DNA from: Enoplolaimus lenunculus
Taxonomy: Eukaryota > Nematoda > Enoplea > Enoplida > Thoracostomopsidae
Reading direction: 5' to 3'
DNA length: 64,000 bases
Assembly (NCBI GenBank): GCA_030248215.1
Contig: JASANG010004012.1
Span: 124,001 to 188,000, forward strand
The translations under genes and the position numbers were made by a program. This document shows, one piece after another, positions 21,974 through 33,200 of the stretch. The notes below the pieces were generated by a model. It searched no databases. It worked only from the letters and a program-made list of their open reading frames with translations, and was not told where the DNA came from. Numbering within the stretch: position 1 is the stretch's first letter; each line of letters begins with the position of its first letter.

Positions 21974-23488
21974 TTTACGGCATATCGCTTTTGAATAAAG
22001 TATTATTTAGTTGTTTTATAATCGAAACTACGCTCAGCAAAATTAAAATTTCAAACATGAAGTCCACTGCAATACTTTACATACCAGTATGTCTCAAAAT
22101 TATATAAATAAGTTTAATTTAAACTTTATCACTGGTTTTTAAATTGTTTTATAACAAATCAATAATACTTCTTATTAGGTTCATACGTATGCTTATTCGA
22201 ATTTGTGCTATTTTTTTCAATTGGTGATTCCAGCAATCACTGTTAGTTATCTGGACCAAAGGATGCATAGAACAGGGTCGTAACAGTAGTATAAATATGG
22301 CAAAGCGTACAAAAGCTTGAATTTTTAAATGTCAAATATCGTTTAGCAATTTTACCCGAAGCTCAAAATACGAGGCTTATCCGCGTTTTGATTTGTTTTC
22401 TCTGAAATGATATTTTGTATGTGTCTGATGGGTAATCTCCAATACGATTTTAAGACAACGTTTAGTTCCTTTTGTATTACATCAAAATTAACGAAATACG
22501 AAAAAACCAAATTATTAACGGTGTAAAATTTCAATTTATAAAATGACATTTTGTAAAAATAGAAATATTTTGGTTTGCAAATGTAATCATCACTGAATTT
22601 GGATGAAAGTTAAGCACAAATTTGTGCCCACATCTCAAATGTGCGTAGACAACGAATTATTAACGCACTGAATCTCTTGCAATCTGAATAATGTTAAACA
22701 GAATATGCAATTACTTTTAATTCACTATTGCTTATACGTTAAATCAGACTAAAATTCATTTTACCTAAAAGTTTGAATGCTGTCGGAGAATGCTTCACAA
22801 ATTAAAGGGTTATTTGAACTCCCAACGACCTACACTGACAATATTACATCGTTTTGGGCTCTGAATGTGTGTTGCTTGGGCAACTACAGTTGATGTTATT
22901 GTCAATTTTGACTCAAATGTAGTAATATCGTTTTTAGTTTTAAGGGATGATTTCTGTCATTTATGGAAATTAACTTTTAGCTTTTTTGGGGTTTGTCTAC
23001 CGCTATGCCTACTACCAATTTAGTCATAATCGCTTGAACGTTGCAGGTTATGAATTTAGTTTTTAGTCAAACTGTGACTGTTGCCCTTTTGAAAGTAAAC
23101 TAAGCACCAGTGTTGTAAAATGCTCATTGGCAATTTTAATGATATATGGATTGTTTCAAATTATGGAAGTAAAACTTGCTCAGGTCTTCACTAATTACTA
23201 CATTATACATTTTCGTACAGCGAACAAAATCAATAAGCATCGGAAACTGAACAACGTTTGTGCCACTGTTACACTGGAGGACCTACAAATTATGCTTGGC
23301 ATAGTAAATTTTGCAGACACCAGGTGTTTCATAAACATACCAAATACTCACATTCGACCCACATCTTTCGACCAACAGTCGAATTTGACATGAATTTAGT
23401 TTTTGAAAGTTGTGGATACTTGCGCTGTTGAAATTTGTGACAAAAAGAGCATAAAACAACTTTCACAGATATTTGACTAAACATACTG
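21974..23488. other. Intergenic; family A end fragment
   Basis: A piece at 22253-22295 carries ATAGAACAGGGTCGTAACAGTAGTATAA in interrupted form, i.e. the left end of a family A MITE without its right half. No gene is supported. Confidence 0.4.
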
Positions 23489-23690
23489 GGCCAATGCAAT
23501 GAATAGGGTCGGAACAGTATTATAAGCTTAATCCTAAGCCTAAATATAAAACTAAGCTTAAGCCTAAGCGTAAGAATGAGTTTATTCCCAAGCCTAAGCC
23601 TAAGGCAAACAAAAAACTAGTCTAAACCTTAAGCTTGTTCTATTCCAGTGCCACAGAAAAACGTTCCGCCTCTGATCTTTACATGGGCCC
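23489..23690 (+). mobile_element. TAAGCC MITE (family A), full-length
   Basis: Starts GGCCAATGCAATGAATAGGG and ends GTTCCGCCTCTGATCTTTACATGGGCC. Two blocks of CCTAAG-type hexamers (about 23530-23580 and 23590-23605) are followed by the conserved AACTAGTCTAAACC. The flanks CATACTGG and CGTACTGG give a near 8-bp target duplication. Confidence 0.82.
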
Positions 23691-24231
23691 CGTACTGGAA
23701 CCTTCAGATCCAAAATGTTTCGAGTGCCACTAGCAAAAGTTATATTTGCACCCTTTTCAGACCTGGCACGAAATTAAATTAAACGATGGTCGAACAACCT
23801 GTCGGCCGATTGAGACTAAACCAAGCATCCTCTTTGCTGTCAAATTACAGCAGAGTTTGCGTTAATTTAAATCTGACAAAGACTTAATACGTGAAAAATT
23901 AAATCAAGCCAGAATAGTTCATCAATGACAGAGGTTTTTGCAAATTCATCGCAGAGAAGTAAAATGTACCGAGTTTGATCCGACGTTTCTGAGAGCTTTT
24001 GGCTTTAGATTTGAGATATTCTGTTAAATAATTCTCATTAAAGACAGAAAATGACAACACTATTAATTAGTAATTAAAGCATTGACGTTGAGCTGGTTGT
24101 TAAACAGAACAGTTGGTTTACAAATTGTTTCATAGAACAACATTTATTTTCGTTCCCACGCTTTTAACAACATTGGACCTCAGTTTGGAAGATTTCTTAT
24201 TAATCACTCTTTTTCACTCGATTGCTCGTCT

Positions 24232-24531
24232 TAAACCCCTTTCACATGTGTAAGTTTTGTAGCGAGAACTCACAGTTGCAACTTGCATGGAATACTGGCA
24301 GCAGCAAGTATTTGTAAAGAAACATTTCGATTGTCCAATCAAACCACAGGTGCAATAATTTTAAGCTACTTGGAACTGCTTTCACAGGTGCGAATTAAAT
24401 TCAATAGCATGAATTCCAGTGAATAATTTGCCGCTGCAAAACTTTAAAGCTGCTTTTTGACCAAACTTGCGCATGCAAGTTGCATGTGCAAGTTTTTGCT
24501 GCAAAACCTTGCACGTGTGAATAGGGCTTTT
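24232..24531. mobile_element. TGCAAG-palindrome MITE (family I), copy 1
   Basis: Ends AAACCCCTTTCACATGTGTAAG and, inverted, CTTGCACGTGTGAATAGGGCTTTT in the same register. The interior repeats GCAAGTTGCA and AGCAGCAAGT motifs. A relative lies at 41821-42072. Confidence 0.65.
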
Positions 24532-25562
24532 ACACTTCCTTCAAATTTATACTTACCGCTAGGCTTGCATCAAGCTCAGCATTAATTGTCAAAGATCTAA
24601 CCTTGACCATTTGGTAAAAGTTTTGCTAAATCTAAGCATTGGCGTAAATGTGAATCAAGTGTAAAAAAGTCGTGTTTAAGATATTCTAAATCCATCCTCA
24701 CAGCGCGCCATATTTGAAGCTAAGCATAATAGTACAAAGTTAACTCTAAGAGGTTAAGAGCCTTGAAAAGAAAATAGATGGGCTAAAATTATAAGGCATT
24801 TAGGAACAAATAAGTAATTATTGCATCCGTTCGAGACAAAGAAAGCCCTTGACAACAGTATATTTTCAATTTATGGAATTGAGGGTTGATATCCTGGCCA
24901 GAATCAAGCGACACGCGTGAGTATCAGCCTGTTTTGTTAAGATGGATAATAATTTTAGTGCATTGTTGTACATGCGCGCCTCTGTATTGATTTTTTCAAA
25001 TTTATATTCTATCAGTGATTCTACTAATTTTGTGTCTGCAATGTAATTTCAAGTAAATAATGTCAGTGCGGAGCAGACAAGGGTGGTGGTTTCCCCAAAC
25101 TCCAGACTGGGTCCCCAAAACTCGTGAGCGAAGCGAGTGAGAAGTCAGGCGCATTTGACAACTTCGGCGGTTTTTCTTTCAACCGGTTAGGGGCGGAACC
25201 CTTTAGGGGTGGGGTCTCTAATGGGGGTATGGAAGATGATTGCTCCGGTCCTGAATAATATCCTTTGTTGTACAGGCGATTACTGAAGCCGAGTTGCGCA
25301 TTTTGTCATTATTGCTGGTGCATATATATTAGAAAACTGTAATGCATAACGGTGTTATGTTTATTTCGGTTTATTTTCATGATGCATTCAGCTTTTACTC
25401 AAGCAACCGTAATTTATCCTGCAAACCCATTCGAGTTTTGTTAAACTCATCGAATTTAAAATCGGACAAATTAATAATAACATTTTTAAGGCTTTTCAAT
25501 AGGAAATTATTTAACTTTTTCGGAAAATTTCGCAGTTCCGTTACTCGCTGATCAGTGTGAAT
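24532..25562. other. Intergenic; GAGCGAAGCGAG repeat patch
   Basis: 25075-25250 is locally GC-richer, with AGCGAAGCGAGTGAG and several GGGG/CCCC phrases. It resembles the ends of element 39523-40123 and is probably a repeat fragment. No gene is visible. Confidence 0.35.
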
Positions 25563-25663
25563 CAGGGTACAACCGAATATCCGTTTCCGGTATAATATCC
25601 GCCTAAACCTGATATTCATATCTGGTTCCGGTATCCGGTAACATAATATCCGGTCGCACTCTG
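25563..25663. mobile_element. hAT MITE family G, 101-bp copy
   Basis: Ends CAGGGTACAACCGAATATCCG and CCGGTCGCACTCTG, of the hAT CAGGG type. Flanks are GTGTGAAT (25555-25562) and ATGTGAAT (25664-25671), an 8-bp duplication with one mismatch. The interior repeats TATCCGG. Confidence 0.75.
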
Positions 25664-25671
25664 ATGTGAAT

Positions 25672-26500
25672 GCATTGATTACACAAAATATTAATTTTAG
25701 AATTTATTTTTGAGTTGTTTTTATCGAAAATTGCTGTATTGTATAGTCAGCATATTCCTTTTATTCCAGTGTTAAAAAAACCAAGACACAACCCTAAAGA
25801 ACACGACATAAATAAATGTTGGAAACAAAATGTCCAACATCTTTTGGTCTGTTATGTTATCAGTGAAATAGCAACTTTCTGCTAGCGAACTATGAAAAAT
25901 TTGCTCATTTTAGGTTTGCAGCAAATGATTTTGAATATAAAGTTCGTATATCCACTTAATTTCTGTACAGTTTTATAAACATTGAACAGTAATTCAAATT
26001 TGCTAATTTTTAAAAATGCTTAAAAACCATAATTGCACATAAATATGAAATATGAAATTTCTTCAAGTTGGGAAGGCATTCAGACTATTTTGTAGTATAA
26101 TTGAAATATGCTAAAGAACCGTACAAAAAGTAAAGTAATTCACACATTTGTTTAATCTATAAATTATGAGTATAAGGAATCAATTGTCACATTTTCAGTT
26201 GCCAAAATGCAAATAACAATAAAATCTAATTGTTTAAATAAAATTTTACCAACAAAAGGCCGTTTGAGCAAAAACCGCATATTTTCCTTGGTAAAATTTG
26301 TTTCCAGACATCTTTTGACTTACAAGTTGTTGCAGTTATTGGCAAATCCTGTGTAGATTTGCTATTTCATATAAAATTGATTGCTTTTACTACTTTTAAA
26401 TTGTGGATCAAGCAAAGGTTTAACATATAAACCCGTTTGTAAATATAGATTCTTTTGTAAAATTCCATCCATGCAGAATTCAGAAAATATTACTTTGTAG
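25672..26500. other. Intergenic, no gene seen
   Basis: Strongly AT-rich, no supported feature. Confidence 0.4.
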
Positions 26501-26675
26501 GGTGTAACAGTAAGTACACGCATATTTTTAAGTTTATATCTAAACCTTAATGTAAGAATAAGGTTAACTAAGCTTACGCTTAATCCTACAAGCAAAAAAA
26601 TACTCTAAAGATTAAGCTTATATGCTGTTTTGTAGTCTTGCCAAAAATTACTTCACCCTTAACGTAACATGAGCC
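26500..26675 (+). mobile_element. Decayed TAAGCC MITE (family A)
   Basis: Keeps AAGCAAAAAAATACTCTAAAG-like and AACGTAACATG-like phrases and a few TAAGCTTA/TAATCC units. Ends are eroded. Placement is by order of motifs only. Confidence 0.4.
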
Positions 26676-27317
26676 GAGAGTTTCATAATATGGCTGCACG
26701 TAAGTACAGTAGTTCGCGTATTTGAATCCTCATAGCCAACTTGAGAAATATGTTTGATTCGTTTAAAAATAAAAATCCTTTGCTGAACTGAATCTTCAAG
26801 TGAAATTTCAAATTGAGTTTAAATATTAAGATATCATGAAAATGATATATTAATATTTTAGTTTACAGTGTTTAGACGCAACTAAGTACTAACAAATCAA
26901 CCAATTTATCAATTGGGCATCGTAAATTATTATAAGACTGTCAACATCGAAACACTTCAGTTATGGTAAGTTTTAGCAAAATTCATTTAATAATCGTACT
27001 TTGTTGGTTTTTGCTAAAATTCATCATGTGATGTGAACGTTTTTGTTGTGTTATCGCTGTAAAATATGATACAATGAAAAAATTAATACAAATTCTGCTG
27101 TTCAAGCAATTAAAATTTATAATAAAAACAATTGAATGCAAATTACGTGGCTTAAATTCAATGTTTCGTTTTGAAATACAACAAAAAAGTGTCTCATTAT
27201 GAATTAGAAGTCAGATAAAATATGATTCTGATAAAACTTTGATGGTAATTTTACACTTTATATTGGCAATATTTTGTTGAATATGAAGATAAAAATTCCA
27301 GCAACAACGGAATCGGT

Positions 27318-27327
27318 TTATATAAAC
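27318..27327 (+). promoter_or_regulatory. TATA-like box of the neuropeptide gene
   Basis: TTTATATAAACGC lies about 115 bases before the neuropeptide ATG and is the only good TATA match close upstream. It is consistent with a short 5' leader on a compact gene. Confidence 0.45.
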
Positions 27328-27441
27328 GCAGACTCTTCCGTAAGCCTTAACATTAACGTAAAAGCTTTCTAACAACTGTTTACCATTGTTTAATTCGTTT
27401 ACGGTCAGCGTCATTACAATGCAAGTTAGTGTCGGTTTTAG

Positions 27442-28344
27442 ATGAAATCCTCGGTGACACTGCTTTTACTGTGCTTGTTTGCTGTGGTTCTAATGGTTAC
27501 CGGTGAAAATGACATTAACCCAGAAACCGAAAAGACTGACAAACGAGGCAAACCAAAATCTTTCTACGCATGGAATGGAAAGCGAAGCGAAGGTGACATT
27601 GTCGAAACGACGGACGGAGAAATAATTGACGGAGAAGATGCAAACGCAGCTGAGAAACGAGGTCCAAAGTCATTTTATGCGTGGAATGGCAAACGCGGCG
27701 GTCCTAAGTCCTTCTACGCTTGGAACGGAAAACGCGGTGGCGGTCCGAAATCGTTTTACGCATGGAATGGCAAACGCGGAGGACCGAAATCGTTTTATGC
27801 TTGGAATGGTAAACGAAGCGACGAATCGTTCAACGACGAACAACAACCAACGCTAATTGCACCAGCGGACGAAATTTTTGAAGGAAAACGAGGCAAACCA
27901 AAATCGTTTTATGCGTGGAATGGTAAACGTGGCGGTCCAAAATCGTTCTACGCTTGGAATGGAAAACGCAGCGAACCCGAAATGATGCCAGAAGAAACGG
28001 TTGAAAATGAACAACTACAAAACGATGATTCGTTTCAACAAACAGCGGACAAACGAGGATCACCAAAATCGTTTTACGCGTGGAATGGAAAACGCTCAGT
28101 TGAACCAGAATTGACCAACAACGAAGCAGCAGTAGACAAACGTGGTGGCCCAAAATCATTTTACGCATGGAATGGCAAACGGTCAGGTGGAAGACATATT
28201 AGTATGGCACCATCGTCTGCATCTCGTTCTGGATTATTCAGCGGAAATCATGCAGCGTTGAGTCAACTTTATTCAGGTTTGGATAATTACGAAGGCAAAC
28301 GAAAATTTTATCATTTTGGTGGGGACAATCCGTTTGAAGTCTAA
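27442..28344 (+). CDS. Kinin-like neuropeptide precursor, nine FYAWN-amide copies
   Basis: A 300-residue secreted prepropeptide in one exon. Residues 1-21 form a signal peptide (MKSSVTLLLLCLFAVVLMVTG). The rest is cut at KR sites into nine peptides of the form (G)xPKSFYAWNG-KR. The Gly before KR is the amide donor, so the mature form is ..PKSFYAWN-amide. Copies start near residues 36 and 73 and run to 235-247; acidic spacers separate the groups. The last product, after EGKR, is a non-amidated KFYHFGGDNPFEV. The core F-x-x-W-x-amide fits invertebrate kinins (arthropod FxxWG-amide, molluscan FxxWS-amide), which act through a GPCR on gut and excretory tissue in other animals. Asn as the last residue is unusual. 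Family assignment is inference; the precursor architecture is certain. All nine cores are identical in protein but vary at synonymous positions. No intron is needed in the coding region. Confidence 0.93.
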   Translation: MKSSVTLLLLCLFAVVLMVTGENDINPETEKTDKRGKPKSFYAWNGKRSEGDIVETTDGEIIDGEDANAAEKRGPKSFYAWNGKRGGPKSFYAWNGKRGGGPKSFYAWNGKRGGPKSFYAWNGKRSDESFNDEQQPTLIAPADEIFEGKRGKPKSFYAWNGKRGGPKSFYAWNGKRSEPEMMPEETVENEQLQNDDSFQQTADKRGSPKSFYAWNGKRSVEPELTNNEAAVDKRGGPKSFYAWNGKRSGGRHISMAPSSASRSGLFSGNHAALSQLYSGLDNYEGKRKFYHFGGDNPFEV

Positions 28345-28544
28345 AAGTGAAATGAAATTGTTTTAAATTAACCATCAATTTTATATACAAAAGTTAAAGT
28401 TCAATTCAAACGTTTAATAGCAACTCATGTGAGGGTCGCCTTTCCATTCATGGCTGTGTTGTGCCTAATCATTTTCACTGTAGTATTTTAATGCTGCATG
28501 TGTAAATGCATTATTTTGTGTGTTCATAATGCACAAATATATAC

Positions 28545-28550
28545 AATAAA
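28545..28550 (+). terminator. Probable polyadenylation signal of neuropeptide gene
   Basis: AATAAA 200 bases after the stop codon, in AT-rich 3' sequence, before any other feature. Confidence 0.55.
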
Positions 28551-29414
28551 CTGTGATTTTGACCGTAATGTTTTAGATAATTATTGCTAAATTTTAAATG
28601 ATATTGCGGTAAAATTGTCCAATTCTGACCAAAATATTGAAAAATACAGCAAAATTAACTGTGTTTTATAAAGTTTAATAATGATTGTTTCATTTCTGCT
28701 GCGTAAACTTAAGTTAAATAAATTTTATAAAACAACGGTGATTGTTTCTCGCTTAGGTTTTTAATCACAGCTTCTGAATATCTGCTGCTTAAAATCTATG
28801 GGAGTATAAATACAGGACGGTTAAGTTTTTAATTTCCAAAATCCAAACTGTTTAGAATGTTTTAAACACTCAGAAACATTTTGTATTTACTTAAAATGCT
28901 ACAATGGAAATAAAAGAAAAAGTCAATGTTTTCTTTGCAAATATTTTTATGAGGTTGATACCAAATCACAAGCAAAATCTATTAATGCATCTTATGTAAA
29001 CGTTCCTAACCGTAGTAAATTTTGTTGTTTGCAAAAATTAAACGGAAAAAAATGATTCTGTATGGTTGCAATTTTACAAGTCCTGATAATTTTGCAAACA
29101 TGGATTTGTCTGCGACAATTGCCAAATATTTTGGAAGTCCAGATTGAACGAATATTGAAATGTTGTTTAATATGTCATAATGTGACAAAAGTTCTCGATA
29201 TAAAACTTTTGCGCAAGTTTTGATCATTTTATAACCAACAAATATTTAAGTTAGCATTGAGATAATATTTCAATACAAAAATGTCTGATTTTCACTCGGA
29301 GTTCAAGCAAAAGTCGTACGTTTCCCATTTAAGATTTTAAACAATAAAATTATCGAAAAACCAACCCTATATCCATTCATTTGATGCTGCGAACATATTA
29401 CGACAGCTATAATT
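28551..29414. other. Intergenic, no gene seen
   Basis: AT-rich sequence between the neuropeptide gene and repeat family J. Nothing recognisable. Confidence 0.4.
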
Positions 29415-29764
29415 TTATATCATATGATACTAAATGTGAAATTTGAATTTACGAATTATGAAGTTGTGGTTCTAAGCGATTTTGCGTCGGAAACGATTTG
29501 CAGGTTTGTATTTGGTATATAAAACACATCTGTATCTCTATCGTTCGACTTTTCATTCCTTTACCAACACCCGAAAATTACACTGTCCCGCTGAATATCA
29601 TATGAAATTCGTTGAAATTTTGGTATATCATATGATATTTGACCTGATGTCCCATAGTATCACGTCTGTTGACCCGATATAAGAGCCTGAATTTTAACGT
29701 TGGCGTCGAATCAGCATGTGACAAACCGCGACCCGTCTGCTCCAGTTATAACGTGAATCCCGCA
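29415..29764 (-). repeat. Repeat family J, inverted copy
   Basis: Shares ATCATATGATATT, CACTGTCCCGCTGAATATCA, CACATCTGTA and AACGTGAATCCCGCAT with 45370-45810 and 63590-64000, here on the opposite strand internally. No open frame; class unknown. Confidence 0.6.
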
Positions 29765-30110
29765 TTACTTAAGTATTTGCTTAAATTATACTTTAATAAT
29801 TACTTAAGTTACCGACTTAATTAAATGTGTAACTTGTTGAGCAAACACAATAACGCCAATTATAAGAAACGAATATATCAAAAAAGCTATAATTTTGCTT
29901 TATATTTAGAAGGTATCACGAGTTAACAACTTTAATAGGCCAAGGCTAAATATGACCGAATTGTTACTCTGTAATATATCAAATTTTAGTTAGTGACTTA
30001 AGTATTCCCTTAACTTAAGTACGCTTTTAAAAACGACAAAATGGCTTATTAATCGCTTAGCACATACTTAAGTACAAAGTCATAATTAAGCAGGGTTTCA
30101 GAAAGTAAAC
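29765..30110. mobile_element. MITE family F, second copy, partly truncated
   Basis: TACTTAAGT palindromes, CGCTTTTAAAAACGACAAAAT and the end GGGTTTCAGAAAG match the copy at 4364-4727 in opposite orientation. One end abuts repeat J. It lies just past the 3' end of the ZP gene. Confidence 0.6.
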
Positions 30111-30270
30111 CATTGTCTGCAAAGATGCCTTCTGACGCGAATATTTTAAATGCAGGTTCGGCTGTAAAAACATTTGAACAAAAACCAGCTGTATTCAATG
30201 CCTGTGTTCTCGGGAAATCGAAGAAAATATTATTACGAAGCAAGTGGTTATTGAGCATTTTGGTCCCAAT

Positions 30271-33200
30271 TTAGGTATTATCATAGCTTTGAAACCTTAG
30301 CCTGGCAGACAACGATTTTAACTTAACTAAAAGTCCAACGATGACCACAAAAACAAACAAAAATGCGAATGCAACAAAACCGATCACTGAAATAAACACA
30401 GTTTGACTTAAACAATCGTTTTCGGCGACTTTGACTGAAACATCAGGATTTGACAAAACTCGTCTGGCATCTGTAATGCTTCCAACCATTGTGATGTTAT
30501 CTGAAAAGTCATATTTTACAACTCTAAACACGATCAGTGATAAATTCTACGTAAAAACTCTAAATTTTAGCAGTTGAATCAAATACTCAGTTGTGACTTG
30601 ATACCAAAGTTTAGCTGTTTTGATCTAAAGAATCGCAAAATAACAACATCGCAACGCTGGCGGATCCAAAAGGGGCCACTGTGGCCATGTTCGGCTACAG
30701 GAGTCAAAACCATTATTTTGCGTTTGCCTTCTCGTTGGTTTCGCTCGTAAACTGTTTTTTCATATTTATAAATCCGTCAACTCCAACGCCGTTGCCTGAT
30801 TGTTTAGAAATGATTGATCCGAACACAGCGATTAACTCTGCAATTGTTTTTGACAGGCAGTGCCGAGCTAAACACTTCCCTGTCCCATAGAGAGTATCAG
30901 CCGCTTAAGGGTTGGAGCCAGTTTGACCTTTTGAATGATGGATGATACGTACCCTTAGATATCAGACTAAATACAAATATTCTAATACTCTTAGACGCTT
31001 TAAAAACAATAAATTATTGCAATACGTAATTCGTTGTGGTCTCTGTAAACGATACCAGGATCTCGATGAACCATAAAGGGCCAGCGCGGATTCCTAAGAA
31101 GTGCGATGATCAACACCATCGAGTTCGCGAGGTTTATTTTAGTGCCTGACAGCATGAAAAATTAAAATAACCTAAATCGGTTTGTGGATCTTCCATTTGG
31201 CTCAGAAGAAGAGAATCATCTGTTGATAAAGAATATCCATCAGAATCCATGTTGGTAAGCAGTCTATCAACAACAGCCAATTGATATGATACGTCAAGCG
31301 ATCGCTGTTTTTTGGTTGGATCCGAACCACTCGATGTGGATTGTGGCAAATTGTGGGACGGGTTGTGTAAGTTTGAAACAACTGGAGTCTGTTGATATTG
31401 GCGTAGACCAGTCGCTGTTCGCCGAAACCTTTGAATACACGAAGGTGGCTTAAACAATATTTGAAATTGAAAATTTACTGTCATCTTCACTTTGTGATTG
31501 CCGCATATTTTGTTTGACTGGACACTTGATTACATCTTTGGCTAAATTAATTGTAACCATCGCAGACTGGTTAAGTATCAAAATTACATGTGTTTATGTT
31601 TGCCTGTAATTTTTAATAATCAACTAAGATGGCAATTATTCGAAACGGTCGTTTATATCCCCACTTTTTCAGATTGACCGCTTTTGGCACAACTTTAAGC
31701 TTAGGATGAGGCTTAGGATTACGCTTAATCTCACGTATAGGCTTGTATGAAGAAGTATTCAAGTGCGTTTGAAATTTGCATATTTCAATGATGGAAAATG
31801 TGTAATCTTACGTACCGTTACACCAGTGCATTCATTGATGTCTTTACGACACAACTCCATAACACATTGAAAGTACAGCGTTCCTGTATCCGAAAACTTA
31901 AAACCATGGGTTTTGACGCAAGCTCTTCGTAGAGACGGAGCGTAAGCAATGTTTGACAGGATATTTGGATCAATCGCGCACCTGAATTTTGACAAATTTT
32001 AATTGTTTGATCGGGGCTGGCGTTAAAATCGCCTGAATTTGTGTATTTCTAAGAGTGACCATATGTCGCTAGCGTAAAACACAGTAAATTTTGTATTTCA
32101 GTTGCAAAGGTGTAGCAGGATCAGTCGGCAATGTTAAAACGATATTTTAAGATTTAAGCATAACCTGGTTAATTCTTAAAATGAAACAAGTTTTCAAGCT
32201 GTTGAAAATTTCGACTGTTTCTTCCCGAAATAAACGAGATATTTGTTCGTGATCCAACATCACATTTTAGGATCATTTGTGCGTTGTCTTATTAACAAAT
32301 TATCCCAAAATTAAAATTCTTCAATTGAAAATATTCATATGAGAGAAAAGATTAAATGTGTAAAACTTCATAACAAAGTAATTTACTTCAAAACTTTAAA
32401 TAATCAACTTCAATTTTGAAATTGTTATGATATTAGGATTTAGACTATTCATATGGACAGAAAATATTGACAAACACAAATCAAAAACTATTTGAGCCAA
32501 ATTAAAGTCATGAAACGGACCCAGCAACATCGATCAAATCGAACCGATTTCCTCGTTCATCGTTGACCCAGCAGCTGTTGACCAAAAATCCATACATATC
32601 TGCGAATAAACTGAGCCAAAATACTTCATTGCATTATAGGTGCAAAATCTCCCACTTCGAACACAAAGACTGGTAGAATTACACACTTGAAAAGATAACC
32701 TTAGGATTAGGCTTAGTAGGCCGGTCGGCCTTACGGTTAGCCTGGGCCGTATCTCGTGTTACAATTTAATAATTTTTTCATATTCAAGAGCGTAATACCA
32801 TTATGGCGTATGGTAATATTTAAATGCCCATTACAACTAACGTTGCTAAGTAATGATGTACCGCTTCAAAATGTCAATTTTTTGCGTCATGGAAAGGCGT
32901 TTTGCTTTGAACGAGCGTAAAATCATTTGACGCATCTGCATTCAAAGATTACAACTGCTGTAATTCCGTTCAAAGGATGAATAAAACTTGCTGTATTTCA
33001 GAATTTGAGTCAGCGTTAAGAGAAGCTGTTTGAAAACTATCAGGTGTCACTTGAAATTAAAAATTTTGTAAATATTTTTAAAAATAGTAGCACATACTGC
33101 CGTTTATTGCGCAGCGGATGGCAACCGTCTACGCTGGATGTGAAATTACACCGCGTGTTCGCGAAATATTGTGGACGATGCATAATTGTTTTTTGGTGCC

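Noticed and set aside
27442-28344. Corazonin or allatostatin-B (MIP) precursor
   Set aside because: Corazonin ends W-T/S-N-amide but is normally a single copy with a conserved pQTFQYS start; MIPs need two Trp spaced by six residues. The F-x-x-W-x-amide kinin pattern fits better.
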